Source: Locusta migratoria
Lineage: Eukaryota > Arthropoda > Insecta > Orthoptera > Acrididae
Reading direction: 5' to 3'
DNA length: 64,000 nucleotides
Assembly (NCBI GenBank): GCA_026315105.1
Contig: CM048746.1
Location: 141,590,730 to 141,654,729, forward strand
Shown: in pieces, positions 57,801-59,706 of the stretch
How positions within the stretch are numbered: the stretch's first letter is position 1
Layout: each line of letters starts with the position of its first letter
Made by a program: the position numbers and the translations under genes
The notes under the pieces: generated by a model
Told to the model about the DNA's origin: nothing
The model's input: only the letters and a program-made list of their open reading frames with translations
The model's database searches: none

Positions 57801-58547
57801 CAATTTTAACATTGACAAGTAGGGATGTGCATAACGTCATCAGATGAAGAAATCTCTTGTAATTTGGCGTGAATGATTTAACCAACCTAGAACCTGTATT
57901 TCCTGAGGCTGAAATTTCAACCTAAATTCCCTGCTGTTCTCCCACTTTCTCTACCTACACTGCTGCAGGCTTTGGCGTTCAAGGAGTTACGTCTGATCCA
58001 CACCATCTTCCAAACACAAGATGGAAATTACGAAATTCAACGAAATAGCAGCGGTGGAAATTTTATAACTGATCGTTCTCAAATGATTTAAATTGATACT
58101 TTCGATTCATTTTTATTGGGCCTACCTAAATGCATTATACGGCAAGACGTTTTTAGTGTTTAAACATATTTTTACGATACCGGTACCTTGCTTCATAAAA
58201 ACGACTTTCACACACCCTCAAAATCTAAAACACAATCGCTAATAATTGGGCAACAGTCAGTCCTTTAACAACGGACATGGCAGCGATGTTAACCACGAAG
58301 AGCTTATGTACATATAAAATTATTATTCACCCAAATACACATGAAACAGAAATGTCGAGAGAACTGCAGTAGGTTTTATACACATATGATTTGAAACTTC
58401 TCCTAAACGTGTTTACTGGATGTCTGAAACTACACACCATGATTTCCAATGCAACATGATGTGAAAACGGTAACCCTGTGCTAGGAAGTTGTTAAATGAC
58501 ATATAAAAATTGGTAAATAAAAACGTAACACAGTACTTACCAAACAT
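10590..58547 (-). CDS. Nup98: Nup98 (Nup98-Nup96 precursor), 5' part, ten coding exons
   Basis: Spliced minus-strand gene for the FG nucleoporin Nup98, which lines the nuclear pore and helps mRNA export through its GLEBS contact with Rae1/Gle2. The exons are 58541-58547, 43450-43665, 42995-43228, 39482-39829, 36575-36742, 33159-33274, 21457-21742, 16545-16719, 14600-14708 and 10590-10715. All have GT donors and AG acceptors and compatible phases, giving 595 uninterrupted codons. The product starts M-F-G, has many FG, GLFG and SLFG repeats, a GLEBS motif near residues 165-220, more FG repeats to about 510, then two exons matching the conserved linker (PLFRNTMP, then EILKPIKHNPEREAQF and IRVRPWGQAK). 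The autoproteolytic domain and Nup96 are not in the window and should lie left of position 1. Recognition is from family knowledge; exon joins are read from the sequence. Confidence 0.93.
10716..11400. other. Nup98 intron, unclassified
   Basis: Nothing recognisable between exon 10 and the LINE that starts near 11.4k. Confidence 0.5.
11400..13900 (+). mobile_element. CR1/L2-like LINE with SGNH-esterase ORF1 and endonuclease, broken
   Basis: Around 11985-12330 readings give VVAHVGTNDFCRLGSENILR, ISSNVPRVDRGPLVWS and LDSSGVHYTKEATTLVAEYL, the GTND and C-terminal His blocks of the esterase-type ORF1 found in some CR1/L2-clade LINEs. From about 12420, SIRNKVPKFTALQESC and LLNPNVGSSEKFSEEWDVY match the N-terminal part of an AP-like endonuclease. 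It is interrupted at 12858-13338 by an inverted Penelope-like dimer, and endonuclease-like text (VIVETGLSNHDIIATMA) resumes near 13550. Stops and frameshifts show it is dead. The clade name is tentative. Confidence 0.75.
12858..13338. mobile_element. Inverted Penelope-like dimer C with hammerhead-like motifs
   Basis: Arms 12858-13090 and 13120-13338 are inverted copies around a 29-nt centre. The right arm contains CTGAAGA, a perfect GAGAGT/ACTCTC stem, GAAA and then CGCGTC (13247-13280). The left arm carries a degraded copy (about 12916-12949). Both outer ends read into TTTTTATTTGAACTTTTAT. The left arm has a small insertion near 12990. It splits the endonuclease region of the surrounding LINE. 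Confidence 0.75.
13880..14060. repeat. DNA-transposon-like repeat end
   Basis: Contains CCGTATTTACCCGAATGCGA and a CTGCGGCTTAGATTCAGAG block, preceded by GATAAGACAAGGTACAAATT. A close relative of the second part lies at 23055-23190. I know this as a repeated pattern in orthopteran DNA, but cannot assign the superfamily. Confidence 0.4.
14061..14599. other. Nup98 intron, unclassified
   Basis: AT-rich with no recognisable element. A short imperfect ACA/ATA repeat (about 14563-14590) adjoins the exon 9 donor. Confidence 0.4.
14600..14708 (-). CDS. Nup98: Nup98 exon 9, conserved linker after the FG region
   Basis: 109 nt, phase 2 in and phase 0 out, acceptor TTGCAG, donor GTAAGT. It encodes FGQTQAAREFPDLQDKIQAL and TQMPYGNQPLFRNTMP. 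In vertebrate Nup98 the corresponding region is a Q-rich helix followed by a PLFRNPM-like motif, which supports order and orientation. Confidence 0.93.
14709..15840. other. Nup98 intron, unclassified
   Basis: No coding signal, no repeat ends and no long simple repeat found. Confidence 0.4.
15850..16315 (-). mobile_element. CR1/Jockey-like LINE 3' end
   Basis: On the minus strand 16063-16293 encodes LVRPRLEYCSSVSDPQ, LKEDIEAVQRRAARFITGRF, the conserved end of the reverse-transcriptase ORF of a LINE family seen again at 48.5k. The plus-strand left end starts ATCTACATCTACATACATAC, the reverse of the ATGTAGATG tail typical of this family. One frameshift lies near 16140. Confidence 0.85.
16545..16719 (-). 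CDS. Nup98: Nup98 exon 8, last FG repeats
   Basis: 175 nt, phase 1 in and phase 2 out, acceptor TTACAG, donor GTAAGT. It encodes GTGLGLGTGQSLFGQ, then STKPTGLFGSGTGTFGSSG and FGTNTGIGLGTALSNPLLG. The GTGL/GLGTAL stretch resembles the end of the vertebrate Nup98 FG region. Confidence 0.93.
17031..17278. mobile_element. Inverted Penelope-like dimer B2
   Basis: The left half (about 17037-17120) is the imperfect reverse complement of the right half (about 17155-17275). Landmarks are CAACTCACCGTAAAGACG on the left and CGTCTTTGCAGTGAGTTG on the right. The right half has a hammerhead-like CTGAAGA with a GGCCATGGCC stem (17163-17186), but GAAA is changed to AATA. It belongs to the same family as 41823-42250. 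An open frame across it is a shadow. Confidence 0.7.
17279..19250. other. Nup98 intron with simple repeats
   Basis: Holds an (AC)n tract at about 17297-17327, a G19 run at 17973-17991, and two C-rich CCCACTGTCCCCCTGTGGTA units between 18060 and 18135 in near-tandem. The overlapping Pro/Gly-rich open frames here come from these runs. The rest is unclassified. Confidence 0.5.
19256..20610 (-). mobile_element. RTE-type LINE fragment, endonuclease part
   Basis: Minus strand. From 20200 down it encodes GILWIRAWNVGFFNRVGKLE, LKFDIVGISEVRWQDEPDF and GVGLIMNKKIGVW up to TVAQVYMPTSSAND, the N-terminal AP-endonuclease fold of RTE-like LINEs. After a frameshift near 19700 it continues NTWFKNHKRRLYTWKRPGDT and YPGADIDSDHNLLVMNCWLK (with the SDH catalytic motif). 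The 20400-20610 part matches the family's 5' region, also present near 57k. Database entries often label such copies craniofacial development protein 2-like, but this is transposon sequence. Confidence 0.88.
20605..20745 (-). repeat. SINE-like fragment
   Basis: Contains GGTCATCAGTCCATTGCTTA and AAACTACTTAAAACAAGGTA, the body of the locust-type tRNA-derived SINE whose fuller copies lie at 25535-25687 and 59510-59705. The tRNA-like head is missing or unrecognisable. Confidence 0.5.
20750..21308. other. Nup98 intron, unclassified
   Basis: No element ends or coding signal recognised. Confidence 0.4.
21310..21425 (-). repeat. tRNA-derived SINE fragment
   Basis: Plus-strand AACTAACCTAAGGACAAC then AGGGAGGACTCGAACCTCC, the reverse of a B-box (GGTTCGAGTCC) and the body of the locust-type SINE. 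It ends about 32 bases from the exon 7 boundary. Confidence 0.65.
21457..21742 (-). CDS. Nup98: Nup98 exon 7, FG repeats
   Basis: 286 nt, phase 0 in and phase 1 out, acceptor TTTCAG, donor GTAAGT. It encodes NIGIFSQNKTPFNTAP, STGFSFGQ, SLFSKP, GGFGTSTSNFG, GLFSNTST, PLFGQNNTFKPS and TGFGFQTS. A SINE-type fragment ends only a few tens of bases beyond its donor, in the intron. Confidence 0.93.
21743..22265. other. Nup98 intron, unclassified
   Basis: AT-rich, with no recognisable element before the inverted arm begins at 22268. Confidence 0.4.
22268..23055 (+). repeat. Left arm of a 10.6-kb inverted pair
   Basis: Starts CAGTAAAACCTCTTATTTAC just after TA. It matches the reverse complement of 32050-32914 over about 800 bp. 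Shared landmarks are CCGTCAAATTTCCTATGT against a diverged copy, TTTCGAGAATTTATTCTT, and GTGAAATGCAAATATTTA. The CAGT-TA end type suggests a Tc1/Mariner-related (pogo/Tigger) element. Confidence 0.75.
23056..24390. repeat. Interior of the inverted pair, DNA-transposon-like
   Basis: Begins with a block (GATAAGATGACCTTCAGATA, then CACCTGTGGTTTACATTCAG) related to 13880-14060. It includes a 34-bp direct tandem duplication at 23589-23622 and 23625-23658 (ATTCGGGCGTAC end). Text at 24180-24300 (GATGCCTACTATGTACATGT) recurs diverged at 28120-28200 after the Tigger-like insertion, so one older repeat seems to be present twice or to be split. Confidence 0.4.
24400..24920 (+). mobile_element. RTE-type LINE 3' end
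   Basis: Encodes WCHRGMLKMKWVDHVTNGEV, LKRIEEKRNF then, after an internal deletion near 24850, GGATGGAAAGCTGCATTAAA and a GACGACGACGAC tail. This is the C-terminal end of the RTE-like ORF2 and its 3' tail. Upstream (24480-24650) reads the preceding part with one frameshift. Confidence 0.82.
25535..25687 (-). mobile_element. tRNA-derived SINE with 10-bp target duplication
   Basis: CAAGTTGTTA flanks it exactly at 25525-25534 and 25688-25697. On the minus strand a degraded tRNA-like head (GGTGTAGCTGAGCGGTCTTG, an A-box region) lies at the right, and the body with GGGACTAATAACCC-like text and an A-rich tail lies at the left. Confidence 0.85.
26100..26222. repeat. Third partial copy of the inverted-arm sequence
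   Basis: TGTCTACTTCCTATGAAGTT followed by TGCTTGGTACTAAAAATTAG is related to the inner end of both arms at 22975-23040 and about 32150-32250. It directly abuts the Tigger-like element, which therefore inserted into a copy of this repeat. Confidence 0.5.
26225..28112. mobile_element. Tigger/pogo-like DNA element, non-autonomous
   Basis: Inverted ends CAGTAAAACCCCTTTTTAAC and (from the right) CAGTAGAACCCGCATTTAAG flank 1888 bp, with TA on both sides (26223-26224 and 28113-28114). Both ends have further short repeats of the TTAAAGCGGGG type. No transposase domain is visible, so it depends on another element. Assignment to the Tc1/Mariner superfamily rests on the end motif and the TA target. Confidence 0.75.
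28265..28495 (+). mobile_element. CR1/Jockey-like LINE reverse-transcriptase fragment
   Basis: Encodes LTHSQHGFTVMGQSCETQ and FLNFQKAFH in one frame. SQHGF and the F-x-K-A-F-D-like box belong to the fingers/palm start of a non-LTR reverse transcriptase. The catalytic Asp after KAF is His here. Only about 230 bp remain. Confidence 0.75.
28734..28930. mobile_element. Near-perfect hairpin element E with 13-bp target duplication
   Basis: About 28786-28853 is an almost perfect inverted copy of 28862-28930, with an 8-nt loop. Each arm reads CACCAGGCGAAGGAGCACAG or its complement, and the outward end reads GGTGAGTAATCTACGTCTAT. AATTAAAATTTCA occurs at 28721-28733 and 28931-28943, a 13-bp duplication. 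The extra left tail (28734-28785) contains TTTTTCCTGCTAGGAA when reversed, like the tail of dimer A. No protein. Confidence 0.75.
28944..29926. other. Unclassified sequence inside the 10.6-kb inverted pair
   Basis: AT-rich, no coding signal and no recognised ends. Confidence 0.4.
30082..30108 (-). ncRNA. Hammerhead-ribozyme-like core, dimer A left arm
   Basis: Identical to the right-arm motif on the opposite strand: CTGACGA, A, GCAGC, TAG, GCTGC, GAAAGC. Confidence 0.5.
30395..30970 (-). CDS. Penelope-like element C-terminal region, GIY-YIG endonuclease (left arm)
   Basis: 191 codons, minus strand, open to a stop at NLR. It lacks the reverse transcriptase, so it is a 5'-truncated ORF. Residues about 55-67 hold PCNRPRCKTCPMHP, the Cys-rich linker seen before GIY-YIG domains in Penelope-like elements. 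About residues 95-127 read HVIYQLTCLHCEAFYVGMTS and SIRMNGHRQ, the GIY-YIG core with its Arg and His. The endonuclease nicks DNA for retrotransposition. The first Met lies at the palindrome centre and is probably not the native start. Confidence 0.85.
   Translation of the reverse strand: MKDGLKSCPEMRSILHDILPTPPRVSFRRPPNLRNLLVHPYEIPKPTSLPSGSYPCNRPRCKTCPMHPSTTTYSSPVTRRVYTIKGRATCDSTHVIYQLTCLHCEAFYVGMTSNKLSIRMNGHRQTMFVGNEDHPVAKHALVHGQHILAQCYTVRVIWILPTDTNPSELRRRELALQHILSSRYPPGLNLR
30995..31498 (+). CDS. Penelope-like element C-terminal region, GIY-YIG endonuclease (right arm)
   Basis: 167 codons, plus strand, almost identical to the left-arm frame (a few substitutions, such as QTV for QTM and RRW for RRR). 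It keeps the Cys cluster CNRPRCKTCP, the GIY-YIG core and the terminal SSRYPPGLNLR. Upstream text reads SILHDIL without its own Met, so it is a truncated ORF. Both arms stay open, which fits recent duplication rather than long decay. Confidence 0.85.
   Translation: MSFRRPPNLRNLLVHPYEIPKPTSLPSGSYPCNRPRCKTCPMHPSTTTYSSPVTRRVYTIKGRATCDSTHVIYQLTCLHCEAFYVGMTSNKLSIRMNGHRQTVFVGNEDHPVAKHALVHGQHILAQCYTVRVIWILPTDTNPSELRRWELALQHILSSRYPPGLNLR
31786..31812 (+). ncRNA. Hammerhead-ribozyme-like core, dimer A right arm
   Basis: CTGACGA, one extra A, the perfect 5-bp stem GCAGC/GCTGC with a TAG loop, then GAAAGC. Penelope-like elements are known to carry hammerhead ribozymes. The extra base between the CTGANGA box and stem II departs from the textbook core. 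I could not identify convincing stems I and III, so catalysis is unproven. Confidence 0.5.
32050..32914 (-). repeat. Right arm of the 10.6-kb inverted pair
   Basis: On the minus strand it starts CAGTGAAACCCCACTATTAT after TA (32915-32916) and matches 22268-23055 over its length. The arms differ by several indels and many substitutions, so they are old, or they are two separate insertions of one family in opposite orientation. Confidence 0.75.
32970..33065 (+). mobile_element. Short RTE-type reverse-transcriptase fragment
   Basis: Reads NQFGFRRSMITQEAISILQL, the QFGFR box near the start of an RTE-like reverse transcriptase. Only about 95 bp, directly beside Nup98 exon 6. Confidence 0.55.
33159..33274 (-). 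CDS. Nup98: Nup98 exon 6, GLFG repeats
   Basis: 116 nt, phase 1 in and phase 0 out. It encodes VAPQTGLFGTATSQPSTG, then FGTPAATGFGAFG and TQQNQTQ. The acceptor TATATAG follows a long uninterrupted T-run in the sense strand (A-run at about 33282-33298 on the plus strand), a strong polypyrimidine tract. Donor GTAATA. Confidence 0.9.
33275..33769. other. Nup98 intron with A-run, ATA repeat and G19 tract
   Basis: An A17 run and (ATA)n at about 33280-33315 form the polypyrimidine tract of exon 6 on the sense strand. (GT)n followed by a G19 run lies at 33406-33438. Confidence 0.6.
33770..33960 (-). mobile_element. RTE-like LINE fragment
   Basis: Minus strand encodes RMIRWVSGVIRRDRIMNEYI and KGVEEVWPIEKNI without stops. 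This R-M-x-R-W-x-x-G-V-x-R-x-D-R block is common near the C-terminus of RTE-type LINE proteins. Confidence 0.6.
33961..35553. other. Nup98 intron, unclassified with simple repeats
   Basis: Includes (CT)n at 35303-35342 and (CAT)n at about 35351-35378. Text near 34330-34440 (AATTAAATCATGGTGCTAGG) recurs diverged at 55095-55300, so an undescribed dispersed repeat is present. A 97-codon open frame over the CT tract encodes only Ser/Leu repeats. Confidence 0.45.
35565..35696. mobile_element. Small Penelope-end-like hairpin F with 11-bp target duplication
   Basis: AACATTGTTCT flanks it at 35554-35564 and 35697-35707. Inside, AGGCTGCTACTCACCACAGAC pairs with the diverged complement GTCTGTGGTGTAGCAGCCTA about 40 nt later. 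The outward reading from the left arm is GGTGAGTAGCAGCCTGTCTT, matching the terminal signature of the other Penelope-like dimers. 132 bp, non-coding. Confidence 0.7.
36094..36305. mobile_element. Inverted Penelope-like dimer D
   Basis: The left end TGGCCAGTACTTACCTTTGT and right end ACAAAGGTTAACTATTGGCC pair as inverted copies. Inner parts GACGAAAAAAGAACAAGCTTTC and its relative near 36220-36250 also pair. On the minus strand of the left half a hammerhead-like unit is seen (GGAAC, CCT, GTTCC, GAAAGC at 36166-36190), with the CTGA box decayed to ATGTAGA. The left outward end reads GGTAAGTACTGGCC. Confidence 0.65.
36575..36742 (-). CDS. Nup98: Nup98 exon 5, FG repeats
   Basis: 168 nt, phase 1 to phase 1, acceptor TTTGCAG, donor GTGAGT. 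It encodes GFGTGTGIFGAQPTQQTG, then LFGKPTGFGAATTSTGTG, FGFNTTTNSNPFVSQ and AKPFG. A longer open frame overlaps in another register but has no FG repeats and is a shadow. Confidence 0.9.
36945..37665 (-). mobile_element. LINE-derived sequence, probably RTE-type
   Basis: Minus-strand reading adjoins the clearer RTE reverse-transcriptase fragment to the right. Translation is broken and individual motifs are weak, so the call rests on continuity. Confidence 0.4.
37665..37870 (-). mobile_element. Single Penelope-like end, family B
   Basis: Plus-strand GGACAGTTTACAACTCAC, then AGCAAAGACG and CAGCCATGGCCTTTTTCAC match the left arm of dimer B1 at 41860-41970. Here only one arm is present, inserted within LINE-derived sequence. 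Confidence 0.7.
37870..38250 (-). mobile_element. RTE-type LINE reverse-transcriptase fragment
   Basis: The minus strand reads FVDFKQ, LYQTLIETEFPITLVQITLA, SSKCQVKIEGKLCKEFEVTK and GDVLSMLLFI, a continuous RTE-like reverse-transcriptase palm with stops removed only by reading through one frame change. Confidence 0.75.
38251..39481. other. Nup98 intron with long dinucleotide repeats
   Basis: (GT)n at about 38772-38840, C11 then (CT)n at 39085-39160, and (CA)n with CG interruptions to about 39208. Repetitive VCVCVC and RERERE open frames here are artefacts of these tracts. Confidence 0.7.
39482..39829 (-). CDS. Nup98: Nup98 exon 4, GLEBS (Rae1/Gle2-binding) motif
   Basis: 348 nt, phase 1 to phase 1, acceptor TTTGCAG. 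This is the most diagnostic exon. It encodes VVKFTPVTGSDTMMKNG, then CITFMKEYENKSLEELR and YEDYLAGRKGPQ, which is the GLEBS motif that binds the Rae1/Gle2 beta-propeller. In the joined protein it spans about residues 165-220, close to its place in vertebrate Nup98. Downstream are GLFQQ and GIFGSQPDKPSLFSS. The donor is GTACTA, weaker than the GTAAGT-type donors elsewhere in the gene, but phase and sequence join correctly to exon 5. Confidence 0.96.
39830..41807. other. Nup98 intron, unclassified
   Basis: Two diverged similar stretches are present (around 39985-40080 and 40165-40250, both with a TATAAAATTC end). A G14 run lies at 41716-41729. No gene was recognised. Confidence 0.4.
41823..42250. 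mobile_element. Inverted Penelope-like dimer B1 with 15-bp target duplication
   Basis: Left arm (to about 42049) and right arm (from about 42055) are inverted copies meeting at TTCGAATCGCAATTTGAA. AGAAAAGAAATAATT occurs at 41808-41822 and 42251-42265. Each arm has a hammerhead-like unit (41945-41968 minus strand; 42129-42152 plus strand) and ends outward in GGTGAGTTGYAAACTGTCCT. Outermost left text includes GGAAAGTCCAGGTTGGAATT. Open frames across it are mirror images and non-coding. Confidence 0.85.
42129..42152 (+). ncRNA. Hammerhead-like core, dimer B1 right arm
   Basis: CTGAAGA, extra A, GGCC/GGCC stem with AT loop, then GATAGC. The left arm (41945-41968, minus strand) has the same unit with the canonical GAAAGC, so the right arm has mutated the conserved GAAA. 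Confidence 0.45.
42266..42994. other. Nup98 intron, unclassified
   Basis: A T-run of about 30 at 42428-42457 is the only notable feature. Confidence 0.5.
42995..43228 (-). CDS. Nup98: Nup98 exon 3, GLFG repeats
   Basis: 234 nt, phase 1 to phase 1, acceptor CCTTAG, donor GTAAAT. It encodes about 78 residues including NLFGS, GLFGS, SAFGQNKPSAFGGFG, GLFGQ, SLFSQ and TLFSSG. The joined codon at the next boundary is GGG (Gly) and leads straight into the GLEBS exon. A shifted frame is also open here, but only the frame used keeps the FG repeats. Confidence 0.92.
43229..44551. other. Short intron 2 and start of intron 1, with paired AC/GT tracts
   Basis: 43229-43449 is the short intron between exons 3 and 2. 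In intron 1, (AC)28 at 43993-44048 is followed after 27 nt by (GT)n to 44119 and (GC)n to 44132. Nothing else was recognised. Confidence 0.6.
43450..43665 (-). CDS. Nup98: Nup98 exon 2, N-terminal FG repeats
   Basis: 216 nt, phase 1 in and phase 1 out, between acceptor TTGTAG and donor GTAAGT. It encodes about 72 residues rich in Gly, Thr and Ser, with TPFGQSPFGKPAGGG, PAFGS, SLFGS, SVFGA and PVFGQ units. Insect Nup98 proteins have a similar GQS-FGKP stretch near the N-terminus. The FG repeats form the selective permeability mesh of the pore. Confidence 0.92.
44552..45004 (+). repeat. Gypsy-type LTR, solo or truncated element
   Basis: Starts TGTGGTGTCGCACAAG and ends AAGACA, 453 bp, with a cytosine-rich 3' part. 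It is followed by AAGCGGCGACGAG, the same primer-binding pattern (AAGYGGYGACGAG) seen after the 5' LTR at 2824. No internal pol sequence or second LTR follows, so only the left end of an element, or a partial copy, remains. TGTGGTGTC starts are common in locust Gypsy LTRs. Confidence 0.65.
45005..45420. other. Intron 1 sequence after the LTR
   Basis: A short piece of the Gypsy leader, then unclassified AT-rich sequence. Confidence 0.4.
45420..47190 (+). mobile_element. RTE-type LINE, highly degraded
   Basis: Parallels the copy at 19.3-20.6k in the opposite orientation. It has an endonuclease-like start (GACTACTCAGGAGGATGTCATC, WNVL-like), then KLDCDVDWNLVVRKERGGNM and HNLITTDPWF, then PGADRLTTS-like text. 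The 3' end reads AATGAAGAGGCTTGCACAGG, then CCA and CAA repeats (47126-47185), the family's tail. No frame stays open for long. Confidence 0.75.
47191..47480. other. Intron 1, unclassified
   Basis: No signal recognised. Confidence 0.3.
47560..48905 (+). mobile_element. CR1/Jockey-like LINE reverse-transcriptase copy
   Basis: Broken readings in order: FLNFQKSFDTVRYHT, RRLTKVLAYRIE-like, LFADDAVVYMKVASLNDSW (catalytic FADD), MLHSDMKWNKHIRTVLGK, VDGRLWSIG, KEDLEAIKRRATRF, and IKSGAPTYISRDDHRR. The 3' end is GGAGTATGTATGTAGATGTA. An internal deletion removes the part just before FADD (near 48140-48150). Same family as 15.85-16.3k. Confidence 0.88.
48906..51735. other. Intron 1, unclassified
   Basis: 49240-49345 holds two diverged tandem units of about 60 bp with CTACATACC and CACTACTA landmarks. 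The rest shows no gene, element end or long simple repeat. Confidence 0.4.
51738..51900 (+). mobile_element. Single Penelope-like end, family B
   Basis: TTCTGAAGAAGGCCATGGCC, then a (GT)n tract at 51788-51825, then GCAGTGAGTTGCAAACTG and CGAATTCCAACCTGG. This is the outward half of the B family without an inverted partner. The hammerhead-like GAAA is changed to AATA. Confidence 0.72.
51925..53620 (-). mobile_element. CR1/Jockey-like LINE, degraded, split by a SINE foldback
   Basis: Minus strand. Order on the plus strand is 3' to 5' of the element: TGATGAGCAAAATTCAAGTA-like (ATGAGCAAAATTCAAG), ATTTTATGGAAGTATCTGCT, GATCTGGTATCCCATCATG, then after the insertion GAAACATTTTTGGAAAAAGG, GACCAAAACTTCTTAG, and TTGAACTGTCAGGTACTTTA. 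I recognise this as an abundant orthopteran non-LTR family. All frames are broken. Confidence 0.72.
52531..53004. mobile_element. SINE-type foldback with 11-bp target duplication
   Basis: AGTCTTTCCTT flanks it at 52520-52530 and 53005-53015. The two ends are inverted: GGCAGATTAAAACTGTGTGG at left and CACAATTTTAATCTGCC at right. Each arm carries a tRNA-like segment. On the plus strand the right one is about 52910-52980 (GATAGCTTAGATGGTCAAGA, GGTTCGAATCC B-box); the left one is its degraded reverse. A second inner pair with GCAGAGTG motifs is present. It was inserted into the LINE around it. Confidence 0.8.
53630..54073. mobile_element. Non-autonomous DNA element with terminal inverted repeats, copy 1
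   Basis: Left end CTGAAGACTGGGATACAACC and right end (reversed) CTGAAGAGGGGGGGGATACT form about 45-bp inverted ends with shared GTCA(T/G)CTTT(G/A)ACC. The same 440-bp element recurs at 55905-56335 in direct orientation. No protein. Confidence 0.72.
54621..54876 (-). mobile_element. Locust-type SINE with 10-bp target duplication
   Basis: ACATTTCACT flanks it at 54611-54620 and 54877-54886. Inside are CATTAGAGGCGGGGCTTATG, CGGCATTTGCCTGTAGTTAT, TTAGGGAAATCACAGAACAC and a Pol III B-box-like reverse (ATTTGAACC). The right end CCCACCTCGCTCGATAC is typical of this repeat in orthopterans. Confidence 0.85.
54887..55904. repeat. Intron 1 with an unnamed dispersed repeat
   Basis: 55095-55300 contains three diverged units with AAATCATGGGGCTC, AATCATGGGTCTC and TGTATTTTACAAAGT, related to 34330-34440. 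The rest is unclassified. Confidence 0.4.
55905..56335. mobile_element. Non-autonomous DNA element with terminal inverted repeats, copy 2
   Basis: Direct copy of 53630-54073, with the shared block TTAATACTTCTGTATTGTAG and CTATACTCTATGTTCTGCTT. Ends CTGAAGGCTGGGATACCGCC and (reversed) CTGAAGATGGGGATACCGCC match each other very well. Better preserved at its ends than copy 1. Confidence 0.75.
56548..56620 (-). pseudogene. tRNA-like unit, inverted partner
   Basis: Mirror of 56732-56804 with T-arm GGGTTCGAATCCC, the more canonical form. The same arguments for a SINE head apply. Confidence 0.55.
56732..56804 (+). pseudogene. tRNA-like unit, AGA at the anticodon position
   Basis: Near-complete cloverleaf: acceptor GTCCCCA with TGGGTAC, anticodon loop CTAGAAA, T-arm GGGTTCAAATCCC. 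AGA would read Ser codons, but the long variable arm of tRNA-Ser is absent. It sits inside an inverted repeat with SINE-like flanks. It is more likely a SINE head than a working tRNA gene. Confidence 0.55.
56940..57130 (-). mobile_element. RTE-type LINE 5' fragment
   Basis: CTGCCCTCTCCAGGAATACC and CTATCTGTACCGCACAGACA correspond to the 5' part of the RTE copy at 20450-20590 (CTGCCCCTCTCCAGGAACCA). Only about 190 bp. Confidence 0.6.
57131..58540. other. Start of Nup98 intron 1, unclassified
   Basis: A 104-codon open frame at 57239-57553 shows no known motif and ordinary intron-like composition, so it is not called a gene. The rest is AT-rich. Confidence 0.4.
58541..58547 (-). CDS. Nup98: Nup98 exon 1 coding part (start codon)
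   Basis: The reverse strand reads ATGTTTG followed by the strong donor GTAAGT. This encodes M, F and the first base of G. Exon 2 begins GA after an AG acceptor, completing GGA (Gly), so the protein starts M-F-G-S-G-G-F, typical of animal Nup98. The 5' UTR extends to higher coordinates by an unknown amount. The following intron is about 14.9 kb and full of repeats. The start is supported by phase, donor strength and the family's M-F-G/N start, but the exon is too short to find by homology alone. Confidence 0.8.
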
Positions 58548-59400
58548 TGAAAGTGATTTACTTGTCCTCAAACGTAAACACAAAACCTTTCAATCCACTG
58601 CGTACACTCGGTAAACAGTCAAGGCTATATGCGAAACACACAATACTGCCAACCTTATAAAACAAAACGTTCGATCTTGCACCATAAGTAAAGGAAATTA
58701 CATAACACTGACATTTTACACTACCACGATATAATAAACACTTTAAAGGAAAAATGGAATGTTGTGGGTCTTTCGGTAACTATTTACTTATTTCAACAAT
58801 AATTCTTTAGGGAGTTTGAGTTCCAAAATCGTCCCCTACTGCAGCAGCTAGTTCGTACATTGCTGCTATGTTGACGTCAGATGGAGGAGAACAGAAAGTC
58901 AACGTTAAAGAGGATTGTTTTCATTATAACAGATGATTTTTGGAAGCGTTCCAGCCATTCCAACTGCATAATAATTAATTTCTTATCAGCTGGATGATGA
59001 AGTATTTTGCGCAAAACTTATAAAAGGCGGCTTCACGAATGTGAACCTATGGATGATTACCAAGGAGTTAAAAGGATGATTATATACTAGGGCAATTCTC
59101 TCCAACCAAAAAATGGCGAACAATACTTAAGTGACACTGACAGCCCATCATGATTTGATCTTATTAGAGGTTAGTGAAATGCACCCTGCATAATTATTTA
59201 CATTTAGAAAAATGCTGTACCGTACTTATGCGATTGTATAAATCATTTTAAGCGGTAGCTTAAGCATACATATAGGTGGCAAGCTAACATCACTATTATT
59301 GTCAAGGAAGAAAGAAAAGACCTTAATGATTCTCGAAGTAAAATAATCTGTCGTCAAGTTATTTCACAAACATTCCAAGTTAATAACTATTGAAATAATG
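58548..59400. promoter_or_regulatory. Nup98 5' UTR and proximal promoter region
   Basis: Immediately upstream of the Nup98 start codon on the minus strand. It must hold the 5' UTR and at least the core promoter if there is no further non-coding exon. The CRE at 58872 is the only strong motif. No TATA box is placed with confidence. Confidence 0.4.
58872..58879. promoter_or_regulatory. Full CRE palindrome upstream of Nup98
   Basis: TGACGTCA, a perfect 8-bp cAMP-response/ATF-type site, lies about 325 bp upstream of the Nup98 start codon. No TATA box or transcription start can be fixed. A single 8-mer can occur by chance, so a promoter role is inferred from position only. Confidence 0.3.
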
Positions 59401-59439
59401 AGCAGTTTAACTAGTGTTTTCACAGATGTTCTCTTTTAA

Positions 59440-59509
59440 TTTCTCTGCTCGTTGTAGCTGAGTGTAACTTGCCTATCTTCCAATCACATGGAACAATTCC
59501 TTGCTCAAA
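59440..59509 (-). mobile_element. LINE fragment beside a SINE
   Basis: GTAACTTGCCTATCTTCCAATC then GGAACAATTCCTTGCTC matches the LINE family at 61190-61220 (GACCTGTGTAACTTTCCAGT). It continues on the far side of the SINE near 59706. Confidence 0.5.
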
Positions 59510-59705
59510 GTTCAAAAGTTTGTATAGTCTATGGGGATACGAGGTCATCAGTCCCTAAACTTACAAGCTACTTTTGAACTACTTACGAACTAGGACGGCA
59601 CAAATATCCATGCCCAAGGGGGGGATTCGACCCCCCCCCCCGACCGTAGTGGCCGTGCAGACCGTGACTGGGAGCGCATTAGTCCCCTCGGCCACCGCGG
59701 CCGGC
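59510..59705 (-). mobile_element. tRNA-derived SINE (locust type)
   Basis: The minus strand begins GCCGGCCGCGGTGGCCGAGG (tRNA-like A-box region) and carries a B-box changed by a C11/G-run expansion (59631-59641). It then reads GGGCATGGATATTTGTGCCG and GGGACTGATGACCTCGT, the SINE body. A related 5'-truncated copy lies at 61904-62060. Confidence 0.85.
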
Positions 59706-59706
59706 A

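Noticed and set aside
58840..58900. Short frame starting M-Y-E-L-A-A-A-V-G-D-D-F-G upstream of Nup98
   Set aside because: Only 17 codons with no family match. It could be an upstream ORF if transcription starts further out, but there is no evidence.
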